From: an uncultured Paracoccaceae bacterium
GTDB lineage: Bacteria; Bacteroidota; Bacteroidia; Flavobacteriales; Flavobacteriaceae
Reading direction: 5' to 3'
Assembly (NCBI GenBank): GCA_943788135.1
Contig: CALSPC010000003.1
Span: 310,001-374,000, forward strand
Length of the DNA stretch: 64,000 nucleotides
Part shown: positions 26,220 through 36,000 of the stretch, in pieces
Position numbering within the stretch: position 1 is the first letter of the stretch
Layout: every line of letters begins with the position of its first letter
Program-made: the position numbers and the translations under genes
The notes under the pieces: model-generated
The model's database searches: none
What the model was told of the DNA's origin: nothing
Seen by the model: only the letters and a program-made list of their open reading frames with translations

Positions 26220-26240
26220 TTCAACTACCGTCTTCAGTAC
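26220..26240 (+). repeat. attR, right copy of attachment direct repeat
   Basis: TTCAACTACCGTCTTCAGTAC; differs from the tRNA-Leu copy at two positions, and the last 13 bases (CCGTCTTCAGTAC) are identical. Crossover is therefore likely within the 13-base core. Confidence 0.85.
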
Positions 26241-26245
26241 ACAAC

Positions 26246-26282
26246 GGGATAAATCTTCTTTTTTAGATTTATCCCTTTTTTT
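26246..26282 (+). terminator. Probable original tRNA-Leu terminator, displaced
   Basis: Perfect 11-bp stem GGGATAAATCT / AGATTTATCCC followed by TTTTTTT, five bases beyond attR. Before the 8.2-kb element arrived it would have directly followed tRNA-Leu. It also lies inside the recombinase remnant's reading frame. Confidence 0.7.
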
Positions 26283-26604
26283 ATTTTTTCGATTTACTCT
26301 GTTAAAACGGGCTATTTTGTGCAAAATGGGGTTAATATCAGCGGTTCGAACTTTTTTATTTTCAAATTGAAAATTTTCAGGAAATATCGAACCAATTAGC
26401 CTTCTTTTATTGTCTAAATCACTTTTAATGTATTGATTTTCAATACTTTCAAGTCCTTTTAGACCGTTTTTGTACAACTGAAAAACTTCTTGTTTTTTCT
26501 CCAACTGTTTTTCTTTTTCTCTTAGCTCATCTATAAGGTTTTGGCACCTCATTTTGGCTTTTTGATATTCCTCTTTTGAAAGATCACCATCAATGTCTAT
26601 TGCT

Positions 26605-26985
26605 CCACAAAAACGGATGCTGAGCTCCATGTCGCCTACCATCGTCGTGAACAATGGGCAACTTAAAATGGTATTAGGTTCGCCAGGTGGTTCAACAATT
26701 ATTACGTCCGTTATTCAAAACATTTTAAACGTGTTAGAGTACGATATGACCATGCAAGAAGCAGTTTCTGCTCCACGGTTTCATCACCAATGGTTGCCCG
26801 ATAGTATAAAAGTTGAAACGTCATTTGATACGCTTAACTTTCCATCACTTAAGAGATTAGGCTATAATATTGATCAGAGTAACTCTCCTATAATTGGAAA
26901 AGTCGATGCTATTTTGGTTCTGCCTGATGGAACTTTAGAAGGCGGTGCAGATCCTAGAGGCGATGATAGCGCAGTGGGGTTTTAG
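26605..26985 (+). pseudogene. Gamma-glutamyltransferase C-terminal fragment
   Basis: The plus-strand codons from IAPQKRMLSSMSPTIV through VLGSPGGSTIITSVIQNIL, AVSAPRFHHQWLPDSIKVE and GGADPRGDDSAVGF match the last ~125 residues of GGT, including the oxyanion GGS. The N-terminal three quarters, with the autoprocessing catalytic threonine, are absent; the break falls at about 26600 where the recombinase remnant begins on the other strand. A complete enzyme has about 570 residues, so this is a dead remnant. The C-terminus itself is intact. Confidence 0.88.
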
Positions 26986-27108
26986 GACATAAGACAGTAT
27001 AACAGTTGCTTTTCTCATATTTTGTAATATTCAATTTTATGAAAAGAATAGCTTTTTAAATTTCATTTTTAAGTGGAACTGTCTAACTTTGTAGATTAAA
27101 CCAACGAA

Positions 27109-29391
27109 ATGTCAAAATTAAGTAAACACGATTTAGAAGCTTTAGCATATCACGAAAAACCTTCGCCCGGAAAAATCCAAGTAGTACCTACCAAAAAATA
27201 TGCAACTCAAAGAGATTTAGCGTTGGCCTATTCACCAGGAGTAGCGGCGCCTTGTTTAGCCATCGAAAAGAACCCATCGGATGCTTATAAATATACATCA
27301 AAAGGAAATTTAGTTGCCGTAATCTCCAATGGAACTGCTGTTTTAGGTTTAGGGAATATTGGCGCAGAAGCGTCTAAACCCGTAATGGAAGGTAAAGGGT
27401 TACTTTTCAAAATATTTGCAGATATTGATGTATTTGATGTAGAAGTTGATACCGAAAATGTAGAAGAATTTATTCAAACGGTTAAAAATATAGCACCGAC
27501 TTTTGGTGGAATTAATTTAGAAGATATCAAAGCACCTGAGGCCTTTGAAATTGAAAAACGATTAAAAGAGGAACTCGATATTCCTGTGATGCACGACGAT
27601 CAGCACGGAACAGCAATTATTTCTGCAGCCGCTTTATTGAACGCTTTAGAAATTGCAGAAAAAAATATTCAAGACGTCACAATAGTAGTTAGTGGTGCTG
27701 GTGCAGCGGCCATATCATGTACGCGTTTATACCAATCATTTGGGGCAAAGCGCGAAAATATAGTGATGCTCGATAGTAAAGGAGTTATTAGAAAAGATCG
27801 CGACAATTTAACGTCTCAGAAAGCAGAGTTCGCGACCCATAGAAAAATAGACACATTAGAAGATGCAATGCGTTCTGCCGACGTATTTATTGGTTTGTCA
27901 ACCTCTGATATTGTGAGCCCTGAGATGCTCTTGTCAATGGCAAATAATCCAATTGTCTTCGCAATGGCGAATCCAGATCCAGAAATAAAATACAACCTCG
28001 CCGTAAAAACACGAGACGATATCATTATGGCTACGGGACGAAGTGACACTCCTAATCAAGTCAATAATGTACTTGGTTTTCCGTTTATATTTAGAGGCGC
28101 TTTAGATGTTAGAGCGACAACTATTAATGAAGAAATGAAAAAGGCAGCTGTAATTGCACTAGCTGACTTAGCAAAAGAACCCGTTCCAGAACAAGTGAAT
28201 ATTGCGTATGGCGAAACCCGCCTCACTTTTGGAAAAGACTACATCATTCCAAAACCATTTGATCCGCGCTTAATCGCAGCAATTCCGCCAGCAGTAGCCA
28301 AAGCAGCAATAGAAAGTGGTGTCGCCTTAGCTCCAATTTCTGATTGGGAGCACTACGAAGACACCCTTTTGGAACGTATGGGCTCCGATAATAAAATTGT
28401 CAGACTTTTATTTAATAGAGCTAAGCTTAATCCAAAGCGTGTTGTCTTTGCAGAAGCCGATCAGATAAGTGTACTGAAAGCTGCACAAATTGTTTTAGAA
28501 GAAGGAATTGCGACCCCTATTTTACTAGGTCGTCGCGAGGAGATCAAACGCCTGATGGAAGAACTGGAATTTGTTGAAGATGTTCAAATTATCGATCCTA
28601 AGGATGATGAAAGTAGCATTCAAAAAAATAAATATGCTGAAACCTATTGGAAGCAAGAGCAACGTAAAGGGATTACGCTTTTGGCTGCTCAAAAATTAAT
28701 GCGCGAACGGAATCACTTTGCAGCAATGATGGTAAATGAAGGCGATGCAGATGCACTTATTACAGGCTATTCGAGTAATTATGGCTCTGTTGTAAAGCCA
28801 ATGTTAAATTTGATTGGCTTGGCGCCTGGGTCAACACGTATTGCAACCACTAACGTCATGATTACACAAAGAGGCCCTATGTTTTTGAGTGATACAGCGA
28901 TCAATATTAATCCATCAGCAAATGATTTAATTAAAATTGCTCAAATGACCTCTGGAGTGGTAAAAATGTTTGGTTTAGAGCCTGTAATGGCAATGATTTC
29001 ATACTCTAATTTTGGATCTTCAAAAGACAAAACAGCGACTAAAGTAAAAGAGGCAGTATCGTATTTGCACCGAAGACATCCAGATTTATTAGTAGATGGC
29101 GAATTGCAGACCGATTTTGCTTTGAATCGTGAAATGCTTAAAGCGAATTTTCCGTTTTCTAGATTGGCAGATAAAAAAGTAAATACGCTAATTTTTCCAA
29201 ACTTAGAATCGGCTAATATTACGTATAAATTGTTAAAAGAACTCAACAAATCGGAGTCCATTGGACCAATAATGATGGGCTTACGAAAGCCCGTACATAT
29301 TTTACAATTAGGGGCTAGTGTCGATGAAATTGTGAACATGACGGCAGTTGCAGTTGTAGATGCACAACAAAAAGAAAAAGCTGTAAATTAA
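27109..29391 (+). CDS. maeB: NADP-dependent malic enzyme with phosphate acetyltransferase-like domain
   Basis: 760-residue hybrid. Residues 1-430 form malic enzyme ([22 protein letters not shown](P)-binding [34 protein letters not shown]); residues 430-760 form a phosphotransacetylase-like domain ([37 protein letters not shown]-like end). It decarboxylates malate to pyruvate with NADPH; the second domain is usually regulatory (acetyl-CoA sensing) and not catalytic. Normal length for the type. TAACTTTG at 27084-27091 may be its -7 box. Confidence 0.95.
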   Translation: MSKLSKHDLEALAYHEKPSPGKIQVVPTKKYATQRDLALAYSPGVAAPCLAIEKNPSDAYKYTSKGNLVAVISNGTAVLGLGNIGAEASKPVMEGKGLLFKIFADIDVFDVEVDTENVEEFIQTVKNIAPTFGGINLEDIKAPEAFEIEKRLKEELDIPVMHDDQHGTAIISAAALLNALEIAEKNIQDVTIVVSGAGAAAISCTRLYQSFGAKRENIVMLDSKGVIRKDRDNLTSQKAEFATHRKIDTLEDAMRSADVFIGLSTSDIVSPEMLLSMANNPIVFAMANPDPEIKYNLAVKTRDDIIMATGRSDTPNQVNNVLGFPFIFRGALDVRATTINEEMKKAAVIALADLAKEPVPEQVNIAYGETRLTFGKDYIIPKPFDPRLIAAIPPAVAKAAIESGVALAPISDWEHYEDTLLERMGSDNKIVRLLFNRAKLNPKRVVFAEADQISVLKAAQIVLEEGIATPILLGRREEIKRLMEELEFVEDVQIIDPKDDESSIQKNKYAETYWKQEQRKGITLLAAQKLMRERNHFAAMMVNEGDADALITGYSSNYGSVVKPMLNLIGLAPGSTRIATTNVMITQRGPMFLSDTAININPSANDLIKIAQMTSGVVKMFGLEPVMAMISYSNFGSSKDKTATKVKEAVSYLHRRHPDLLVDGELQTDFALNREMLKANFPFSRLADKKVNTLIFPNLESANITYKLLKELNKSESIGPIMMGLRKPVHILQLGASVDEIVNMTAVAVVDAQQKEKAVN

Positions 29392-29469
29392 TGCTTTAAA
29401 CCACATTCTTTTTTCGGCCTAAAATATTGTATAATTTTAGTACATTTGGAATTCAAAGAAAGTGAAGCT

Positions 29470-30051
29470 ATGATTACACACATTCAAGGTAAATTAGTCG
29501 AAAAAACACCAACACATGTCATTGTAGATTGTAATGGCACAGGCTATTTTATCAATATTTCTCTTCACACCTTTTCTCAACTTACAGATCAAGAGTCGAT
29601 TAAAATCCTCACCCATCTTCAAGTAAAAGAAGATTCTCATACTTTGTACGGGTTTATGAGTTCTGCTGAAAGAGAAATTTTTAGGCTTCTAATTTCTGTT
29701 AGTGGAATTGGAGCTAATACAGCCCGAACAATGCTTTCGTCACTGACACCCATACAAATACGAGAAGGAATTGCCGTTGGAGATGCGCCCTTAATACAAT
29801 CTGTAAAAGGCATCGGTCTTAAAACAGCCCAGCGTGTCATCATAGATCTAAAAGATAAAATACTTAAAATTTACGATATTGACGAAACTTCTTTATCTCA
29901 AAACAATACAAACAAAGATGAAGCGTTATCTGCTTTAGAAGTTTTAGGTTTTATGAAAAAACAATCCGAACGCGTTGTAGATAAAATAGTAAAAGAGACC
30001 CCGGATGCTTCTGTAGAATTTATTATCAAAGAAGCATTGAAAAACCTATAA
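29470..30051 (+). CDS. ruvA: Holliday junction branch migration protein RuvA
   Basis: 193 residues from MITHIQGKLVEKTPTHVIVD. Domain I OB-fold is followed by two helix-hairpin-helix motifs (LISVSGIGANTARTMLS and IQSVKGIGLKTAQRVIIDLKDK) and the small domain III that contacts RuvB (ALSALEVLGFMKKQ). It targets the RuvB motor to Holliday junctions. The track's TTG start at 29446 adds eight unlikely residues; ATG at 29470 fits the family. Followed five bases later by sprA, as in many flavobacteria. Confidence 0.95.
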   Translation: MITHIQGKLVEKTPTHVIVDCNGTGYFINISLHTFSQLTDQESIKILTHLQVKEDSHTLYGFMSSAEREIFRLLISVSGIGANTARTMLSSLTPIQIREGIAVGDAPLIQSVKGIGLKTAQRVIIDLKDKILKIYDIDETSLSQNNTNKDEALSALEVLGFMKKQSERVVDKIVKETPDASVEFIIKEALKNL

Positions 30052-30056
30052 TACAT

Positions 30057-33000
30057 TTGGAACTCTATAACAGCAAATCATATATTAAAAGACTCTTTTT
30101 TGCAGCTCTGTTTTTGGGTTTTAATCTTGCTCTATTTGCCCAACAACCCGCGACTGTAAGAGATTCTACCTCCACAACATTTTCATTTGGAACACTAGAC
30201 ACTCCAAACCCAGAAAGTATAGAGAGCAAGTACACCTATGACCCTTTAACCGATCGGTATTTCTATACTTCCACTATTGGAGATTTTAATATTAATTACC
30301 CCGTTATTTTATCTCCAAAAGAATTTCAAGAATTAGTCTTAAAGGAAAGCTTAAAATCCTATTACAAAGAAAAATTGGATGCTATCGATGGAAAAAAAGA
30401 AGGTTCTGAAAAAGCAAAGAAAAATCTAATTCCGGATCTTTATGTCAATTCCAAATTTTTTGAAACCATATTTGGGAGTAATGTAATCTCAGTTGTACCA
30501 CAGGGTTCTGTTGAAATCGACCTTGGAGCGATGTACACCAAACAAGAAAACCCTGCATTTTCACCAAGAAATCAGAGTAATTTTACTTTTGACTTTGACC
30601 AACGCATCAGTCTAAGTTTGACAGGTAAAGTGGGAACCCGATTAAGTGTAAATGCCAATTATGATACACAGTCAACTTTTGATTTTCAGAATTTATTTAA
30701 AATTGAATATACCCCACTTAATAATCCAGAAGAACTGCTTGGCGATAAAGGAAAAAAATTACTTGGCAAAGGAAGAGAATTGACGAATCAAGGAAGACAA
30801 CTGCTCGAAAATCCTCAAGGAGTTGCGAGTGGTCTAGCCCAGAAACAATTAAATAAACTTAATTCAGACAACGAAGATTCTATTTTACAAAACTTAGAGC
30901 TTGGTAATGTAAGCATGCCCTTAAATAGCTCTTTGATTACTGGCGCACAAAGTTTGTTTGGAGTCAAAACAGAACTACAATTTGGTAAAACAAGAGTAAC
31001 GGCAGTATTTTCTGAGCAACAGTCCGAAACCCGTTCCGTAACTGCACAAGGCGGTGGAACCTTAGAAGATTTTGAGTTTTTTGGCTTAGATTATGATGAG
31101 AATAGACACTTTTTTCTGGGACACTATTTTAGGTCAGCATATGATTCAGCCCTAGAAAACTATCCGTTTATTCAGTCACAAGTTCAAATTACTAGAATAG
31201 AAGTCTGGGTGACCAACCGCACAAATCGTACGGATAATATTAGAAACATTGTTGCATTACAAGATTTAGGAGAGTCTTCAGAGATCGGCTTAAACCCTAT
31301 TCCTCCAGGATTTGCGAATGTGGGGTCAACTGCGTATCCTGATAACAAAAACAATAATTTTGATCCTACAACTATCGGTTCGGGTTCCTTGCTAACCAGT
31401 GCTATTCGAGATATTTCTACAGTACAGTCAGGATTTTCTTCATTAAACGTCAATGAAGGCTTTGATTATGCTAAACTTGAAAATGCGCGAAAATTAACAG
31501 AAGGCAGCGAATATACAGTCGATACACAGTTAGGATATATTTCTTTAAATCAACGTCTTCAAAATGATGAAATCCTCGCCGTTGCTTACCAATATACTGT
31601 TGCAGGTGAAGTCTATCAAGTTGGAGAATTTGCAAACGATGGCGTTACTGCTACGGATTCAAGCGTCGACTCCACAACTGGGAACACTACGGTTACAAAT
31701 CAAAGCTTAGTCTTAAAAATGCTGAAAAGTGCGGTAACCAACGTCAATCTTCCAGTCTGGGATTTGATGATGAAAAATATTTATAATACAGGTGCTTATC
31801 AATTATCTCAAGAGGATTTTAAATTAAATATTTTTTACAACGAAACCTCAGCACTTAACTTTATTACGCCCGTAGGAACTACTGCGTTTCCAGCCCCTAC
31901 AGGAAACAATGATCCTATTGAAGAAACCCCTTTAATTCGATTATTTAATTTTGACCGACTAAATTTTAATAATGATCCTCAGAACAACGGAGATGGTTTT
32001 TTTGATTTTGTACCAGGAATAACAGTGCTGCCTCAAAACGGAAAAATTGTATTCACCAAAGTGGAGCCTTTTGGAAGCTATTTGTTCGAAACCCTCAGAA
32101 CAACGAGTGCTGAAAACTATGAAGGCGATGAATCCACGTATAACGAAAATCAAGAAAAATACGTTTACAGGTCACTCTACAAAAACACTAAAACAGCCGC
32201 TCTACAAGACAGTGATAAAAATAAGTTTTTAATGCGTGGGCGTTATAAATCTTCTGGAAGTTCAGGAATTCCGATCGGTGCTTTTAATGTGCCAAGAGGT
32301 TCTGTAAAAGTAACTGCCGGTGGTCGAGTCCTCGTTGAAGGCGTAGATTATACTGTTAATTATCAGATTGGAACAGTTCAAATTTTGGATCCATCGCTAC
32401 AAGCTTCAAATACTCCAATAGAAGTTTCAGTCGAAAATAATGCTGCTTTTGGGCAACAAACAAAACGCTTTACAGGGTTTAATGTAGAACATCAATTTAA
32501 TGAAAACTTTGTATTAGGTGCAACGTTCTTAAATTTAAATGAACGTCCGATTACTCAGAAAGCAAATCTTGGCACTGAATCTATCAACAACTCCATTTTT
32601 GGGTTTAATGGAAACTATTCCACCGAAGTTCCATTTTTGACGCGATTGGCCAATAAACTCCCTAATATTGATACAGATGTGGTATCCAATCTTTCGCTTC
32701 GTGGTGAGTTCGCTTATTTAAGACCCGGCGCTCCCAAGGGCACTGATTTTGATAATGAAGTCACCTCTTACGTTGATGATTTTGAAGGTACACAAAATGG
32801 AATCAGTTTATTAAGCCCGCAATCTTGGACGTTGTCAAGTCGCCCTAAAGATTTAGGGCGGACGTATGCTGAAGGGTCTGAAAACGACTTAGGGTATCAA
32901 AATGGATTCGACAGAGCACTTCTAAATTGGTACTCGGTAGATCCAATTTTTTATAGCAGCCGTCGTCCAGATGGCATCTCAGATGATGATATTTCCGATA

Positions 33001-36000
33001 ATTATTCACGACGAATTTTTATAAATGAATTGTTTCCGCAAGTCGATTTAGTTACTGGACAGTTTTCGGCGATTAACTCCTTAGATTTGGTCTATAGCCC
33101 TACTGAAAGAGGTCCCTATAATTATAAAGCTGATGCGGTTGATGGGATTTTAGAAACCCCCAAAGACAGTTGGGCAGGAATTACAAGACAACTTACCACC
33201 ACTGATTTAGAACAATCTAATGTAGAGTATATTGAGTTTTGGCTTTTAGATCCCTTCTTGAATAATCCGTCAAATACAGGTGGAAAATTAATTTTAAATT
33301 TAGGAAACATCTCAGAAGATGTGATTAAGGACGGAAAAAAACAATATGAAAATGGACTTCCTGAGGATGGTGACATCAATTTTCTACCAGCAACATCATG
33401 GGGGACTGTAACGCCTCAAAACCAATCTTTAGTTTACGCCTTTTCATCGCAAGGCGATGCGCGAAGCAACCAAGATGTTGGGCTCGACGGGTATGACGAT
33501 TCGGAAGAAAAAGCTATAACTGACCCACGATTTTCAGCGTTTACCACCCTTTCTGACCCTGCCAATGACAACTACAATTATTATCTAAATACTAAAGGAA
33601 ATATCTTTGAGCGTTATAAACGTTATAATGGTTTAGAGGGTAATTCTCCAGATACATTTTCAGAAACCAATCGTGGATCTACAACCTTACCTGATGTAGA
33701 AGATATCAATCGCGATAATACGATGAATACTATTGACAGTTATTATGAATATGAAATAGACATTACTCCCTCTGAGCTAAGCAACCCTAGTGCTTCATAT
33801 ATCGTCGATAGAAAGGCAGCGGATTCTAATATTATTTTGCCAAATGGATCTCCACTAGGACCAGGTGTCAATTGGTATCAATATCGAATACCATTATCAG
33901 AATTTTCAAGCGAAATTGGAGGTATATCCGATTTTAGGTCGATTCGTTTTGTGCGTATGTATTTAACAGAGTTTTCAGAAACCACCGTATTGCGATTTGG
34001 AACGTTGGATTTAGTACGAAGCGATTGGCGACGTTATCAGTTGTCATTAGATGACGAATCTGACGAAGCCACTCAATCCGACCCCACTGATTTTACGGTT
34101 GGTATTGTAGGCGTTCAAGAGAATGACGGCGGCTATGTGTCTCCTCCAGGCATCGTTCGTGAGCAGTTAAATAACAACAACACTATTGTGCGTCAAAACG
34201 AACAATCCTTAGTAGTTGATGTTTGTGAGTTGGAATCGAAAGATGCCAGAGGTGTTTTTAAAAATATTAATGTGGATATGCGTCAGTATAAAAAGCTGAA
34301 AATGTTTATTCATGCCGAGGACGGTGAAACCGATAGTTTCGAAGAAGGCAGCATGGTGGCCTTTGTCCGTATGGGGAATGATTTCACTCAAAATTATTAC
34401 CAAATAGAAGTGCCTTTACGCAAATCATCAGGAGCTAATAGAACAGCTCCAAATGAAGTTTGGCCAGAAGAAAACCAGTTGGATATTTCTTTAGAATTTC
34501 TCAAGAAAATAAAAGCTTTGGGGATCAGTCAAGGAACTTTAGGAGACGAAACTCCAGCCTTTTACAATATTGTTGATGGGGTCTTACAAGAAAATCCTAT
34601 TGATGAATTTGCGCCATTTTCTTTAGGTTCAAACGCTGGTCCAGTTGAACAACGGATTGCAGTAAAAGGAAATCCAAACTTTGGTGATATTCGAACCTTA
34701 ATGATAGGAATCAAGAATATCAGTGATTCGAACCAATGTGCCGAAGTTTGGTTTAATGAACTTCGACTAGCCGACATGGACAATGAAGGTGGATGGGCAG
34801 CCATTATGAGCATGGATTCTAATGTTGCCGATTTCATGAATTTGAATGCCACAGCCAAGCGTAGCACAACGGGGTTTGGAAGTCTAGAGCAAGGCCCTAA
34901 TGAGCGAAGTCGTGAAGATTTGAAACAATATGATGTGGTAACCAACATGAATCTTGGGCAGTTATTACCAAAAAAATGGGGCTTAGAAATTCCGTTTAAC
35001 TATGGACAAAGTGAAGCGCTGATCACGCCTGAATTTGATCAACAATACAAGGATCAAAAACTCCAAACGCGTTTGGATGCTGCCGCAAGTCCTGAAGAGC
35101 GTGAACGCATCAAAACCCAATCGGAAGATTACACGAAACGACAAAGCATCAATTTTATAGGCGTCAGAAAACAACGTACTGGTGATGCCAAACCTAGAAT
35201 TTATGATGTTGAAAATTTAACATTGAACTATTCTTATAATAGCGTAAAGCATCGCGATTTCGAAATTGAAAATGCGTTGGATCAAAATGTGAAAGTAGGC
35301 GCCAATTACAATTACAGTTTTAATCCTTTAAAAATTGAGCCGTTCAAGAAAAATGACTCTCTTTTCATGAATAAATATTGGAAACTTATTAAAGATTTTA
35401 ATCTAAATCTTTTGCCTTCAAGCTTAGCTGTAAAGTCAGACTTTATTAGACAATTTAACAGTCAGAAATTTAGAGATGCGGATTTAGGAGCAAGCAATAT
35501 TACCGTAGATGAATTGATCAGAAGGAACTATACTTTTGATTTTCAATACACGATTAATTATGATATTACGGATGGGCTACGCGTTAATTTCACGGCTTCC
35601 AACAACAACATTGTAAGAAATTATTTCATTAATGATGAATTAAATGGCGATCAAGATCCAAACCTCGGCGTATGGGACCGCTTTTTTGATTTTGGAGATC
35701 CCAACCGACATACCCAACAACTTGGTGTGAATTATACTCTGCCACTAAATAAATTTCCAGCATTGAGTTTCATTACGTCTAATTATTCTTACGTTGGCGA
35801 TTTTCAATGGAACAAAGGTTCAGATTTATTAGTGGATAACAATACAACGAGTTTAGGGAATTCGATATCAAATGCTAGTCAGCATAATTTGAATACGTCC
35901 TTAGATATGCGAAAATTGTATCGTTATTTAGGATTAAAAACCAACTCCAGAAGGCGTTCGTCCAAAGCTAAAAAATTCAATCTAAAAGATTTTGGACTAG

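Larger units (their letters stand above)
18018..26240. mobile_element. Integrative element inserted in tRNA-Leu, about 8.2 kb
   Basis: Bounded by a 21-bp imperfect direct repeat of the tRNA-Leu 3' end (two mismatches, last 13 bp perfect). It carries a tyrosine integrase next to the right end, candidate integrase arm sites inside both ends, a helix-turn-helix/rep pair, small ribbon-helix-helix-like genes and unrelated cargo. Genes are mostly hypothetical and base composition looks more AT-rich than flanking core genes. I see no relaxase of the usual MobA/NBU kind, no conjugation genes, no Zot, capsid or terminase large subunit, so it is either mobilised in trans, a replicating integrative plasmid, or a phage satellite. 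Both integrase and Rep look intact. Confidence 0.88.
26172..26600 (-). pseudogene. C-terminal remnant of a large serine recombinase
   Basis: About 118 minus-strand codons from near 26600 encode the typical tail of a Bacteroidota serine recombinase: a coiled coil (LIDELREKEKQLEKKQEVFQ) then SDLDNKRRLIGSIFPENFQF. The catalytic and zinc-ribbon parts are gone. The reading frame runs straight into attR, giving SRCVLKT from the antisense of the tRNA-Leu 3' end, so the gene formerly ended inside the antisense of that tRNA. The track's N-terminal residues are antisense of the ggt fragment and not part of it. Confidence 0.78.

Noticed and set aside
18018-26240. Reading the element as a filamentous prophage because of the gpII/X-like Rep
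   Set aside because: No Zot-type ATPase, no small coat proteins with the expected single helix, and no minor adsorption protein; the two lipoproteins and TPR proteins do not fit.
26593-26654. Track ORF parts at 26593 (plus) and up to 26654 (minus) as complete genes
   Set aside because: Each track ORF runs past the junction into antisense of the other remnant; only the parts on their own side of about 26600 match known families.
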